This document shows positions 24,001 to 35,503 of a stretch of 64,000 nucleotides of DNA, piece by piece; within the stretch, counting starts at the first letter, position 1, and every line of letters begins with the position of its first letter. Source of the DNA: Jaltomata sinuosa (Eukaryota; Streptophyta; Magnoliopsida; Solanales; Solanaceae); contig QJPP01003107.1 of the NCBI GenBank assembly GCA_003996215.1, forward strand, positions 186,001 through 250,000, in the 5' to 3' direction. The notes under the pieces are model-generated. The model was given only the letters and a program-made list of their open reading frames with translations. It did no database searches and was not told the origin of the DNA. Position numbers and translations under genes: made by a program.

Positions 24001-24692
24001 ACTCTAGGTCCGTTCTTCTTTACTTCACCCGTGTTCTGTGTTATATATATCTTCTGTGGCTAGCATAGCATGTTTCTGATTCTTGTTGACTTCTATCCGT
24101 GCTAGTTTTCCATGTGCTTTCTCTTTTGCTTATGTGACTGCTTCCTTGCTATCTGCTATTTACTATTTTTATATCTTATATGTACTCAGTCGGCCGATGA
24201 TGCTTACTGGGTACCCGTTTCTTAGCAATTGGTGCTCATACTATACTTCTGCATCTTTCTGGTGCAGATATTAGTGTGAGCTTTCGCCATTAATTGCGTG
24301 AAAACTCGTGCAACTTTGGATATTCGAGACTAGTGTGAGCGCCTGACGACCGGGGCTTGACCACATCTCATCTTTTGACACTGTTACTCTTTATTTATTC
24401 GGAGATAGTTGTATATTTTGTTTTATTATTTCTAGCACTTGTATTCTATTAGAAGCTCATGTACCATCGATACCAAGTCTTGGGGTTGGTGTAGTTCCTT
24501 ATTTATATATATATATATTTAGGTTATTGCTTCTGCGTTGTCTTTATCTTATATCTGTTTTCGCTTAATTTTGCTTATATTGTGCGTATTGGTTAGGTAG
24601 TAGCCCATTACTAATCGTTTTGGGCTACAAAATTGGTTCACCTACTGGGGGGTTGTAGGTGTCATCATAACCTGAGAAATCGGATCATGACA
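21060..24692 (+). mobile_element. Solo LTR C (3.6 kb) with perfect target duplication
   Basis: Begins TGTAATGACC and ends GGATCATGACA, typical Ty3/gypsy LTR termini, flanked by AAAGT on both sides. There is no internal coding region, primer site or second copy, so it is a solo LTR left by LTR-LTR recombination. At 3633 bp it is much longer than the others here. A GC-rich stretch at 21765-21960 contains repeated GCGCC/TGTGCCTCAG words and yields a spurious open frame. Confidence 0.85.
21765..21960. other. GC-rich word-repeat stretch inside LTR C
   Basis: A sharp local rise in G+C, with repeated GCGCCTGTGCC-, CAGCGTCTGC- and GCACGCGC-like words, about 700 bp from the LTR start. Elsewhere C is AT-rich. 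It may be a promoter-proximal cluster comparable to those in the other LTR families. Confidence 0.5.
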
Positions 24693-24825
24693 AAAGTATA
24701 GCACACTATATTTTAATTTAATCTCACCCTAGCCTGAGATTTTCAAACTCTCACCTTAGGGACTTTTCTAGCTGGGTACTTATGTCTTACTTTACTATAA
24801 TAATGGAATATGTCATTACAAATAG

Positions 24826-25200
24826 TAACCAAATTATAGTAGGTGAAGAAAAGGGGGAAAATAATAATAGGAGAATAAGTAGTTTTAATTGGTGTGGATT
24901 TAATTGTCGCATGTTTTTTTTTAAAAGAATAAAAGAAGTAGTCCAAATTGGCATCGGTTGAAAATTTTTGTCTTTTAAAATTTTTGAGTTAAGATTGATA
25001 ACAACAATTGGTGCTTTCATGAGTACTAACAACAACATTTTTATGCAACTGTAATTTTGCTTGATTTTTCATCTGAAATTTTATGTTTTGTTTTTATTTT
25101 GATTTTGATTTAAGTCGTCTTCTTGCATTCATTATCATTAACCTTTTTGTATTTATTTATTTCTTTTAGTTAATTATTTTAAAAATTATATATGAGTTAT
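24826..25200. other. AT-rich stretch, nothing recognised
   Basis: Homopolymer-rich sequence directly after element B's right target duplication. No gene or repeat was recognised; the short open frames are T-rich chance frames. Confidence 0.4.
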
Positions 25201-25203
25201 ACA

Positions 25204-26530
25204 ACAACATACCCAGTGTATTCCCACAACATGGGGTTTGGAGAGGGTAGAGTGTACGCAGTCTATATCTCTATCTCAGAGGTGAGGTAGAGATGATGTT
25301 TTCGATAGACCCTCGGCTCAAGACAAAAAAATCTAGAAAAAGACATAATAGAAGTACAAGAGATAATAGGTAGTAATAAAATAACAGATAATAACAGAGA
25401 AACACTACCACAAAATAATACTACGAGAAATCCAAGAACAAGAAACTATAAGCGTAGCACTGCGACTACTAGTACGGACAACAAAACAAAAACACTCCTA
25501 CCTACTAGCAAAGATGCACTCCTACCTACTAACCTCCTACCCTAATATGCATCCTCCACACCTTCCTATTTAGGGTCATGTCCTCGGTAAGTTACAACTA
25601 TGCCATGTCCTGTCGAATCACCTCTCCCCTATATTTCTTCGGTCTACCTCTAACTTTCCTGAATCCATCCATAGACAATATCTTACACCTCCGCATTGGG
25701 GCATCCGTGCCTCTCCTTCACACATATCTTAACCATCTCAACCTTGATTTTCGCATCTTGTCTTCCACCAACGTCACACCCATCTTACCTCGGATATTCT
25801 CATTTCTAATCCTATCTCTTCTAGTAAACCCACACATCCATCGCAACATCCTCATCTTCGCCACCTTCATCTTTTGAATGTGGGAGTTCTTGACTGCCCA
25901 ACACTCCATCCCATATAATAAAGTTGGTCTAACCACCACTTTGTAGAACTTGCCTTGAAGTTTAATAGGCACCTTCTTATCACACAAGACTCCGGATGCG
26001 AGCCTCTATTTCATCCACCCTGTACCAATATGGTGAGCGACATCCTCGTTAATCTCTCCATTTCCCTGGATAATAGACCCAAGATACTTGAAACTAGCTT
26101 TCTTTTGGATGGACTCTGTATCAAGCTTCACTTCCACGTCAGCCTCATGTGTCACCTCACTAAACTTGCACTCCATATATTCAGTCGTGTTCCTGCTCAA
26201 CCTAAACCCTTTAGACTCGAGGGCTTGTCTCCAAACCTCCAACTTAGCATTAACTCCTCTGTGAGTCTCTTCAACTAAAACTATATCATCCGCAAATAGC
26301 ATACACTATCGCACCTCACCATGTATTTTCCGTATCAATACATACATCACCAAGGCAAATAAAAATAGACTAAGAGTCGATCCCTGGTGCAACCCCATCA
26401 ACACGAGAAAGTGCTTCGAGTATCCTCCCGCTGTTCTAACACGAGTCTTGACTCCATCGTACATGTCCTTAATTGATTTAATGCATGCCACAGGTACACC
26501 TCTAGCCTCCAAGCACCTCCAAAGAACCTA
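25204..26530 (-). pseudogene. 5'-truncated RTE-type LINE (RT C-terminal half)
   Basis: Minus-strand reading gives the later palm and thumb of a non-LTR reverse transcriptase: GVPVACIKSIKDMYDG, GLHQGSTLSLFLFALVMYVL, then MLFADDIVLVEE with the catalytic FADD motif intact, KYLGSIIQGNGEINEDV, and after a break LYGMECWAVKN and MRMLRWMCGFTRRDRIRNE. A stop (26303-26305) replaces the Trp just before CMLFADD. The 3' end has the GCGTACACTCTACCCTC- and GGGTATGTTGTTGT-like tail typical of plant RTE elements. The N-terminal endonuclease and early RT are missing, as expected from incomplete target-primed reverse transcription. Confidence 0.85.
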
Positions 26531-26899
26531 CCCCTTTTGATATGTGAATGATACATAATCAAAAATTTACAATGAATTCTCTACCTTTTGATAATTTTTC
26601 ATGTTTCTTTTTCAATTGAAAATTTGAGATCGAAAAATTGGATGACAAGCATGTTGCCTCCGAATGAAGTGGCCAAAAAAATAAAGGTTTTCATCTTTCT
26701 CTTTTTTTTTTGTTTAAATAAAATTTTTGACCAATTGATCTTCACGTGTATTGTAATGAGATATCATGTTCCTCTTTACACTTTTTATCTTAAAAATTTT
26801 ACATTATTTTTAAAGTTTTTTGTACTTAATAATATAACATACACATAATAATTTATTCTTTTATATATATATATATTTATTATTAATTAATGTAATACA
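26531..26899. other. AT-rich stretch, nothing recognised
   Basis: Between the LINE and the Helitron-like end. It contains T-rich runs and a TA run near 26862-26875. No coding potential I trust. Confidence 0.35.
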
Positions 26900-26927
26900 C
26901 ACGTGCAAAGCACTTACACTTGACTAG
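26898..26927 (+). mobile_element. Probable Helitron 3' terminus
   Basis: CACACGTGCAAAGCAC forms a short hairpin (GTGC-AAA-GCAC) followed 10 bp later by CTAG and then T, the standard 3' end of plant Helitrons. I could not identify the TC 5' end or any helicase, so it is probably a non-autonomous or broken copy. Confidence 0.45.
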
Positions 26928-27227
26928 TTACTTTAAAAACATGAGGGTCCTTAGAAATATTAATTGAACGTTTTGCCCTTCATTAAAAGACTCTACAATA
27001 GACAAGATTATCATTTACTATTTTTCTCAAATAATTGTCATTTAATTATTATCCTAATATTTAAGACTTTGAAATTAATTAAAAGTTATAGTTATTAAAA
27101 AATTTACTTACTTGTAAGAGGTAAGTGGTCCTAGTATTTAATACTTTAAAAAAATTGACTATAATTTTTCTTCTTAAATATTTTCTTATTTAAACTATGT
27201 TAAAAATCCTAGCATTTAAGACTTTCA

Positions 27228-27483
27228 AATCAATTACAATTTTGTTAACTTATAACAATTCTTTCTTTATTAAAACTAACTAGTTATTCATCACAAGAGT
27301 TCTAACTAAGTACTACGTCTGTATTTTCCTTTAACCGTTCTAACAATAATTGTTAAAATCAATTATAATTTTGTTAACTTATAATAATTTTTTATTTATT
27401 AAACTAACTAATTATTAATCACAATAGTTCCAACTAAGCATTTTGTCTGTATTTTGCTTTCACCGTTCTAACAATAATTGTTA
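27228..27483. repeat. Tandem duplication of about 128 bp, AT-rich
   Basis: Two diverged copies, 27228-27356 and 27357-27483, share AATCAATTAYAATTTTGTTA and the end CCGTTCTAACAATAATTGTTA. Related phrases occur at 27000-27180 and 1927-2317. Confidence 0.8.
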
Positions 27484-27998
27484 GAGTGAGATTAGAATTA
27501 GTCCTCCACTTCAACATACCTAGAGAGTATTAAATTGGTTAGCTATTTGATTTCTTCAAAGATATAATTATATATTGAATAAAATTGTGCTATTTAAGAT
27601 TTTCTAATTACCATGTTAAATTCCACCTAAATACACCATGAAGAGTTGTAGTAGAGGACGAAATTTGTCGCGGAGAAGTCAAGGTTGCCACTTTCTAATA
27701 TGCATTCTGATGTTGTTGTATATATTCTAATGTTGTTGTAACTATATAATGTTTGTATATATTCTGATGTTGTTGTAACTATATCATGTTATTATTCACA
27801 GCTACATTTAATTATATATGTTTTTTTATTTAAGATATACACACTATTAATTTTGAGTTATCGAATAGAGTAAAAAGTTTGTCCATGGCGTCCATCATTA
27901 GTTATAGCAAGGTAGAGGAGTGACGCTAGACAAGATCGAATATAGAAATATAACATATTTTAAGTTGTTTCAATTGATCGAATGTGAAGGAGTTTGAC
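27484..27998. other. AT-rich non-coding, short internal repeats
   Basis: No gene. At about 27700-27790 the phrase TATATATTCTGATGTTGTTG recurs three times. The last bases, TTGAC at 27994-27998, are the left target duplication of solo LTR E1. Confidence 0.45.
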
Positions 27999-28525
27999 TG
28001 TCACGACCCAACTACCGGGCCGTGCGGGTATCTACTCTAATCCACCTAGATAGGAGAATCCTTACCACCCGATCCAACAAATAATGCGAAAAAAGAAGTA
28101 AAACTATGAAATAAACCTTTTTGATACAAGAAAATCATTTACACCATTTGAAGTAATAAACCAATTACAATTTGAAAACAGCTCTCCTTAGAATCTAGTC
28201 TAAGCCGGTACAAGAGCTACTACAAGAGTAATACAATTCAAGTGAAGAGGACACAACTCCACCATAGAACAAGAAGTAGAAGCTGCTGGAGATTTCCATC
28301 ATTGCGTACCTATAAAATATCACCAATCCTGCAACCAGACTATACCCAAAAAGGTATAGCAAGAGTAGAATCAGTACAAACACACGTACTGATAGGCATC
28401 ATCGGTCGACCCGAATCCACTCGTACCATCATATAAGAAATCAAGGAAAAACATACAAATAACTTTAATAGTCCCATCCTCCAACAATCCAACTTTATCC
28501 AACCCGATATTAAGCAATGGTCTAC

Positions 28526-28528
<3 letters not shown>

Positions 28529-28602
<74 letters not shown>
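28529..28602. repeat. (TA)n microsatellite
   Basis: About 74 bp of alternating TA with two small interruptions, inside solo LTR E1. It produces a meaningless Ile-Tyr run in one frame. Confidence 0.95.
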
Positions 28603-28604
<2 letters not shown>

Positions 28605-28679
28605 TGCCTCAATCATTCCTATCCCTTCCGCTGCCAACTCCCTAACTCGGGACTTTACACCCAGACTCCTAGGACTTCT

Positions 28680-28795
28680 CAAGTCACACTAACCTTAGAT
28701 GCACCAAGTCACCTCAACTTTAGACTTCCCAAGTCACCTTAACCATAGACTTTCCAAGTCACCTTAACCTTAGACCTCCCAAGTCACCTTACACT
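28680..28795. repeat. Short tandem repeat, about 26 bp, in E1
   Basis: Repeated CCAAGTCACCTTAACCTTAG phrases, four copies. The same array is present at 40020-40135 in E2, so it belongs to this LTR family. Confidence 0.8.
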
Positions 28796-29287
28796 AGCCC
28801 AACCACTAAGTCCAGACCCGGACTACCACTCCGTTTACTTGACCAACCCCTATGACTAAGCATCCAGAAACAACCTAGTAACTGTCAACCCAGACCAACC
28901 ACACTCATGGTGCTACTAACAAGTATTCCGGACCTCTTAGGGGTCCCTAAGACAAATCCCCAACATAATAGTGCTAACTAGCAATACAACTCCCAACTCT
29001 CGGTCTTCCTCCTAGCTTATCCCCATATGTAATCCACTTCATAACCATTGAAAACATTCAATGACAATAACTTACATATATTCCTATTTACATAGTCCGG
29101 ACCCACCTTGGGATCCCCTTAACAATACCTAAGTGTTACACATGCAACCTGGTCTACCCCAAGACCAAACACAGATCAATATAATAAACCGGCCTCTCAT
29201 AGACCATATGCAAAGTCACAATTCAAGAAACACAACCCGGTTCACTCATGGAACCATCTAAAGAATACAAAAAATCAATAAACAAAC

Positions 29288-29482
29288 GCATGCCAGGCGT
29301 GGTACCCGAGCCAACCATTTATAATTCTCGTACCAGGCGTGATACCTAAGCCAACCATTTATAATTCCCGTACTAGACATGGTACCCGAGCCAAACAAAT
29401 AGTAACTTGTACCAGGCATGGTACCCGAGCCAACCATTTAGCAACTTGTACCAGGCGTGGTACCCGAGCCAACCAAATGCCA
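29288..29482. repeat. GGTACC-centred subrepeats in E1
   Basis: Five copies of CCAGGCGTGGTACCCGAGCC separated by about 28 bp of AT-rich spacer. Equivalent sets lie at 34237-34375 (E4), 40950-41090 (E2) and 58638-58775 (D). Confidence 0.9.
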
Positions 29483-30404
29483 CACAGAAATCCAACAGTC
29501 ACAAACAATGAACAAAAACACACTTGTAAATCAACAAACAATAACACCTGGTTTATTTTACAAGACTGTTATCTGGATATTTAGACATTCATAACTATTC
29601 CCTAAGCATGCAACTCATACAATACTTAAGCATAAGCACGCAAACATATAATGCATAATGGAAATCAATAACCATCACCTATCCCCAATCCGGGTACATA
29701 AACTCAACCTTAAATCCCATCCGAAGACTAAGCCCAATTCACCCCTTAACACATACTCGTAGATACACCCAATCCTGACCCTCCTCCTAGGACCAAAATA
29801 TAACATGGGGAGAGACCTCCCCTAACCTTGGTAATTCAACCAATTACGACATTCTAGTTTCTTTTTAACAATATTTCAGAGAATCCCCTTTTTAACTTGT
29901 GGTTTAATTTTTCGAGTTCCTAGTTCCCCGAACCTTTCCAACACCCTAGTCCTAAGATTTTATCATCACACAACACCCAGTTAATCATAACAACACAAAA
30001 TGTCACAACACACTATCACCACTCAAACAATTCTAGATTAACCAATTCAACCACAACCCTTCTCCTCCAGACTCTGTGCCCGAAGGCCTAAGCATGGATC
30101 CTCCTTTTCAACTATATAACAAGTAGGAAATAGAGGCGGGTCAATCTACTCAATAAAGAAAACCTAGCTTACCTGAATGTCAAGCAGTCCCCGATGCATT
30201 TTCTGGCTTCATGAAGGCGTTTCCAGCTGGATGACGATCCCGAAATCTGTTGTTCCATGTCCTTTCAGCAATAATCCCTCCTTTTCATGGCTCCCAAGCC
30301 TTGGAGCAGCCTAGGAGGGTTTTTGTAGAAACCCTCGTATGGTTTCCAACTGAGAAGGATAAGTCTTTTATTTAAAATCACATAGCAGGTTACTGCCTCT
30401 CATC

Positions 30405-30474
30405 GCGCCGCTATAGTGGACGACCATCCTCTATAGCGCTTCCGCTATAGCAGAATAAATACGCTATAGCAGAG
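30405..30474. promoter_or_regulatory. CTATAGCGG word cluster, E1 U3
   Basis: Copies of CGCTATAGCGG-like words in both orientations, 140-210 bp inside the LTR start. Likely a cis element of this LTR family; the function is inference. Confidence 0.45.
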
Positions 30475-30630
30475 TGACATCAGCCCAGACCAAATTCCAA
30501 AAATCATTAATTTTTTTGTCACGTCAACCCCGCTTAATTCAAAAATATTTTTAAATTGTTCCCGAATTTTTTATAATATCGTGGTTTCTAAAATAACAAT
30601 AAATCTGGTCCTTACATTGACTAGATATAT

Positions 30631-31130
30631 TGTTGGATTTTTAAGAGGTATTAATGAGTAATAAATAGGCGTTTTTGCAAAAAGACACCAGTCACTTTGA
30701 ATGATTGTGACCTTTTCGATGGGTTGTGACTTTTTCTATAGGTTGTGACGTTTTCTATAAGTTGTGACTTTTTTGATAAGTCTCAATAAGAACCTCTTCA
30801 TACACCTTTTCATTGGATATAAATCCAGAGGACTAGACTTAGTTTTTAAAATGATATTTTTGAACTTCCTTTACATATTTTCTAATAAATATATAATATA
30901 GTCATGTGTGGTTTGTTGTCATTTGTTGAGTTCGCCAAAGTTCTGTAATTTGCATTTTCGCTATTACAGAAACTTTTTTTCATTCTATCCTGGAGAAAGT
31001 AATTCATAACCTTGGCAACAATGAGGGGCTTATAATTTCTTAAGGACACATTGTGAATACAATGGGCTTGGAATAATATTCTAGTTCTTCTACTTTTCTG
31101 ATTTACTATTTTGAACACAGAATACCAACA
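30631..31130 (+). mobile_element. Probable Copia-type LTR, solo
   Basis: A 500-bp segment with matching inverted ends TGTTGG and CCAACA and a TATAAAT-like box near 30818. Such ends are usual for Ty1/copia LTRs. I found no clear target duplication (TATAT against ATCAT) and no primer site, so the limits are tentative. A 78-codon frame on the minus strand inside is not convincing. Confidence 0.4.
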
Positions 31131-31363
31131 ATCATAAGGAATATAAAACTATTACTATTTTCTATGTTCTACTTTGTTGAAGAAAAAATGAGAAAGAAAA
31201 TTATTTTTCCAGATTATAAAAGTAGATATTTGAAGTGAAATTATGATCATGTTTGTTACTGAGAAGAATGGAACCAAAAGTCAAAAGCTACTACTTTTGT
31301 TGAAATGATGCGTGCATCTCATACAATAGAGTTGAAAAGCATTACTCTTTGTAAGAGAAAGAG

Positions 31364-32769
31364 TGTCACGACCCTAAAATATGATGGGATCGTGCGGACA
31401 CCTACTCTAATCTAACCAGGTAGGAGAACCCTAAGACCACCCAACCCTTAACATACGAAAGTTTCTTAAAGCAATTTCAAATGTAATGATATAGGAACAA
31501 ATGCATAAATCTCAATAATTATTAGCTAGTTAATACACATGGACTACCAATTATACAAGATACTATAATTTTTCCAGGATCTAGTCTAAGACTTTACAAG
31601 AGCTACTAATGAAACGATGTGATAATAATATAAAAGATACAACTCCCGTCTGAATAGTAGAGAATAGAAGTTACTGATGGAGACTCTTCAATCCAAGCAC
31701 AAACTTCATCCAACCTATCACACATCTACACCAAAAGGTGTAGCAAGAGTAGCATCAGTACAATCACACGTATTGGTAGGTATCATCAATCGACTGAGAT
31801 TAGTTCATATAAATCATATATAGAAATCAATAATTCAACAGATACTTCTACTCAACACACAGAAAGATAATTCATTCATTTATTCCTGTCCGAGTACGTC
31901 TCACTCATTCCTGACATCCCAAATATTAATCATGTTAAAGGGCAATGCTATCCCTCCCTATTTGTCTATTATCACGCCCTAAGCGGACTCATATGTCTAC
32001 GTCTAGTGGTAAGTCATTACCCACTACCCGAGTTCATCTAGCACTATTAGACCTCAATACCTCCAGTACTTTATTGACCTTATTTGTAGCTCTACTTCCA
32101 TCCTATGCAACTAGCCACAAGTAATACAACAGTTCATATAATGATGAATGCAATGATATATATATATATATGTATATATATATATTAATGTGTACATACA
32201 TACTATGGGTCTTATTTCTGTCCACTAGCTATGACCTGCAGGGGACCCTAGGTGTCCATGTATCATACCGGCATGGTATCTGCTCCATAATGATCATACT
32301 GACAATAATCAATGCAGCTAGGATCTGTGGCCTATATCTGATGAATGTATGTATATATATATACACGGTGTCCAATACACACTCAAACTTACTCATGTCA
32401 GCTCACTTATCACTTTCTGTTTGTCTAGCCTATTCATATAAGCACAATAGGAAAAGACACATATAATTCAACCATCTATGAAGACCAATCAAAAATTACA
32501 TAATTTCACTACCTAACAGGTAATAAGGTGAGTCTTAATTTCAATTCAGGCACGGTGCCTACAAGTCCTTACCGAACTTACTCGCTACTATGGTGGGTTC
32601 TAAACTTCTATTCAGGTCTGACCAATCATTCCCTTACGACACTAGATAGGGTTCGTATTTTTGCATACAGGATCATAACTCGTCTTAATTCATTACAAGC
32701 CCATTTTCTCCTAACTATGGGGCCTCCACGTAATTGTTTCTTATTAGTCCTTATTTTAGTCCAAATTTC
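31364..32769 (-). repeat. Left part of a B-like LTR (element F)
   Basis: Starts TGTCACGACCC and follows the element B LTR at several points: CTGCAGGGGACCCTAGGTGT at about 32238 and the GCATGGTATCTG phrase. It breaks at the Tat/Ogre insertion (target 5-mer ATTTC, 32765-32769). The rest of this LTR lies at 54082-54951; the two parts add up to about 2.28 kb, the size of the B LTR. Confidence 0.72.
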
Positions 32770-33047
32770 TGTTGACATCCAATTTTGGCCTTCCACAATT
32801 TTAGTTAATTATTCGAGCTTCTTCAATTTTTAATAATTTAAAATAATTATTTTACAAAAATAAAAATATTTTCAAGGCAATTCTATCTTTTTTACAATAA
32901 AAGAAATATATATGTTATACATAAAATTTTATTTGGGGAAATCATTTTTTATTATTTTCATATAAATAAGTGTTTAATTGAGTTAGTGTTTTATTTTATC
33001 AAAATTGAGTAAGTTATAGTTTAATTAATATAATTAGTCTATTTTAT
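32770..33047 (+). repeat. 5' LTR head of the Tat/Ogre-like element
   Basis: About 278 bp closely matching 51114-51354, including GGCAATTYTATC and TTTGGGGAAATCATTTTTT. It ends abruptly after TCTATTTTATGAG. A 34-bp piece of other origin (33048-33084) precedes E4. Confidence 0.85.
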
Positions 33048-33084
33048 GAGTACCACGAACCAAAATTGGGTCGCGATGGCGCCT

Positions 33085-35488
33085 TGTAATGACCTGTTCA
33101 GTCATTATTTAAAGCTACCTCATTGCGGGTTACATGGATTATTAAAATATGTTATTAAATTTATTTGTGGTGACTCAACGAAAAATTTCAAAATTGATGT
33201 TTTGCTTGGGATGATGTCATCTCACTATAGTGGAAATTTTCATGCTATAACGCTGCCATTGTAGCGGCCGGTAGGGTGCTATAGCGGGCTGACAGAACCA
33301 GTAGCTAGAAAACGCGAATTTTATATTGGACTTTTCCTCTTCAGTTGCAAAAAGGACGAGGGTTGTTCCAAAAACCCTCCTAGGCTACTCCAAAACTTGG
33401 GAGCAATGGGGAGGATGGATTTTTGCGTGAATGGGGTAAAATCCATGGATTCTAGGCCACTTTCCATCAGGATTCGCCTCCACAGAGTCAGAAGTTTGTG
33501 TTTAGACTCTGCAGTAGCTGCTTGATGTCCAAGTAGTCTAGGATTAACTGGGTAGTTTAGACCTATTTTTGAATGCATATTATTATTGTAGATTGATGGG
33601 AGATTTCATGCCTAGGCATTCAGACACAGAGTCTGGAGGAATAACGTATTGGTTATTAGGTTAACTGAGGTGGACCTTTTGTATTAGGAGTAATGTGATC
33701 CTAATTCTTGTTTTTATCATTGATTATAGGATGGGGAAACTAGACTTTGGGTGGGATCAAAAAACTGGTAATATTTATATATGAAAAGGATTGCTAGGTT
33801 ATAGCGGATTTGCAGGAATGTTTTAAATAAGGAAAATGGGATGAACAAGGAAGGTCCAAAATTCTTAATATCTGGGAATGAATTCCCTACATTGTGTGTA
33901 CTCTTCTAAAGAGGTCTATGATTCGAAGAAAATGAGTTCATGCTGTTAGTTGAATAATTCGGGGGTTGGTCTTCAGACAGGTCATCAAGGTTGGAATGAT
34001 GAACCAAGTCTATTATGTAGGTGATGATTGAATTATTTTCCATTTATGTTATGTGTGCATGATAACTATTACATTAGTATTGCATGTACATTACATGGTT
34101 TATGGAATGAAATAATGAATGTTAATGATATTCAGTTGTCAATCTTGTGAAATGAACTTCTCTTAAATACTTGTTGGTTTTACAAGTGTGGTTTGTGTTC
34201 ATTGTTGTTGATTGTTGTGATGTTTGTGACATTCAGTTGGCTCGGGTACCATGCTTGATACAATTTATTGGTTGACTCAGGTACCACACTTGGTACAGGA
34301 TATCTATCGGTTGGCTCGGGTATCATGCTTGTATATATTCTATTATAGTTGGCTCAGGTACCATACCTAGTACATATTTGATTGGTTTCTATTTGATGGT
34401 TCCATGAGTAGACCGAGTTTATTTATTCTGATGTAATTATTGCATATTGGTCCATGAGTGATCGAGTGGTCATGTTAAATATTGGATTGGTTCTTGTGTA
34501 GACTGGAATTGCATGTTAAACACTATAGACGATATCTCAGGGATTCTTGGGTGGTTCGGGTTATTGGAAGGTGTGTTCGAACCGTGCATGGTTGGTTGTC
34601 TGATTTATGTTCCATGATTATATGGGGTTTAGTAAGCTGTATGATGGTATAAGGGCATAGGAGGGTTGAATCAGAGTACTTAAGGGAGAGCTTACAGGTT
34701 GTCCATTCAATTGGCTAAGGGTCAAGGACCAGGTGATGACTTAGGTCTCAGGTGGGAGGGACGAACCAACTGATAGTGATAGTTAGCAATTATGAGTTTA
34801 GGATTGGAACCAATAAGGTATTTCTAGTGTTGGACAAGATGGGTAGACTGGAGAGTCTTGGTGCCATAAGGAGATAGGTTATAACCAGGACAGAAGGGTT
34901 GAATGGCTTCTAATGGTGGAGTTAGAAGCGAAAAATGAATTAGAGAGGCTTGGGATAGAGTGTATAGGTTCATGGGTATTATATCTGGTATTAAGGGCTG
35001 CTGATGAAGGACAGGATTTTATAACTTCAAGTTGCATATTTCTCCTGCTTAATTGTATGATATTATATGGTGGATTTGGGTCGACCGATGCTGCCTACCA
35101 GTACGTGTTATTTGTACTGATACTACTCTTAATATACCTTTTGGTATAGTTTGGTTGCAGGATCAGCGATGTTTCCCAGAGACGCGGATGGTAATCTCTA
35201 GAAGCTTCTGTTTATCTTCCCATTGAGAGCTGTGTTCTCATTGAGTTTTGTATTTCTCTTAGAAGCTCTTGTAAATATTTAGACTAGTTCCTAGGGAGGG
35301 TTTTTATTTAAGTTTTTTTTAAAAGATTTCATTATACTCTGAGTTTTTGTAATTGTTTTTAAACATTAAAGGTAAGTTATGTTTTCTCTATTTCTCCAGC
35401 ATAACTATTTTAAATCGGGTGGTAAGGATTCTCCTATCTAGGTGGTTTAGAGTAGGTGCCTGCACAACTCGGTAGTTAGGTCATGATA
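33085..35488 (+). repeat. 5' LTR of element E4
   Basis: 2404 bp, from TGTAATGACCTG to TCATGATA (a C-to-T change in the usual CA end). It carries the CTATAGCGG cluster at 33222-33290, the GGTACC subrepeats at 34237-34375, and is followed at once by a primer site. Same family as E1 and E2. Internal open frames are not genes. Confidence 0.88.
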
Positions 35489-35491
35489 ATT

Positions 35492-35503
35492 TGGTATCAG
35501 AGC
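35492..35503 (+). promoter_or_regulatory. Primer binding site of E4
   Basis: TGGTATCAGAGC, initiator tRNA-Met type, three bases after the LTR end. It shows that 33085-35488 is a 5' LTR and not a solo LTR. Confidence 0.88.

Larger units (their letters stand above)
2323..24820 (-). mobile_element. Element B: Ty3/gypsy LTR retrotransposon, doubly interrupted
   Basis: The outer boundaries are TG...CA LTR ends flanked by a perfect 5-bp target duplication, AATAG, at 2318-2322 and 24821-24825. It is transcribed on the minus strand: 5' LTR 18928-24820, primer site 18912-18923, gag, protease, RT, RNase H, integrase, 3' LTR 2323-4550. Integrase is split by element A (5047-14122) and the 5' LTR by solo LTR C (21060-24692). 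Removing both gives LTRs of about 2.25 kb each. Domain order PR-RT-RH-IN and a chromodomain-like tail mark it as a chromovirus, probably Tekay/Del-like. All coding parts are broken. Confidence 0.92.
18928..24820 (-). repeat. 5' LTR of element B, split by solo LTR C
   Basis: LTR sequence runs 18928-21059 and resumes at 24698-24820, aligning with 2323-4550 throughout. The TCATCGCGATGG-like cluster lies at 20733-20830. The interruption has a perfect AAAGT duplication at 21055-21059 and 24693-24697. Short open frames in it (for example 19267-19455) are not genes. Confidence 0.92.
27999..30616 (-). mobile_element. Solo LTR E1 with perfect target duplication
   Basis: 2618 bp with plus-strand ends TGTCACGACC and GTCCTTACA, flanked by TTGAC at 27994-27998 and 30617-30621. 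Same family as E4 (33085-35488) in the other orientation, and E2. It contains a TA microsatellite (28529-28602), a short tandem at 28680-28795, GGTACC-centred subrepeats (29288-29482) and a CTATAGCGG cluster (30405-30474). No coding capacity. Confidence 0.9.

Noticed and set aside
28371..28682. 103-aa frame with a long Ile-Tyr run
   Set aside because: Produced by the (TA)n microsatellite in solo LTR E1.
29359..29584. Frames with repeated TRHGTRA or LARVPCL residues
   Set aside because: They are the GGTACC subrepeats translated; no gene.
30882..31118. 78-aa minus-strand frame in the Copia-like LTR
   Set aside because: No motif, antisense within a probable LTR, no neighbours to support it.
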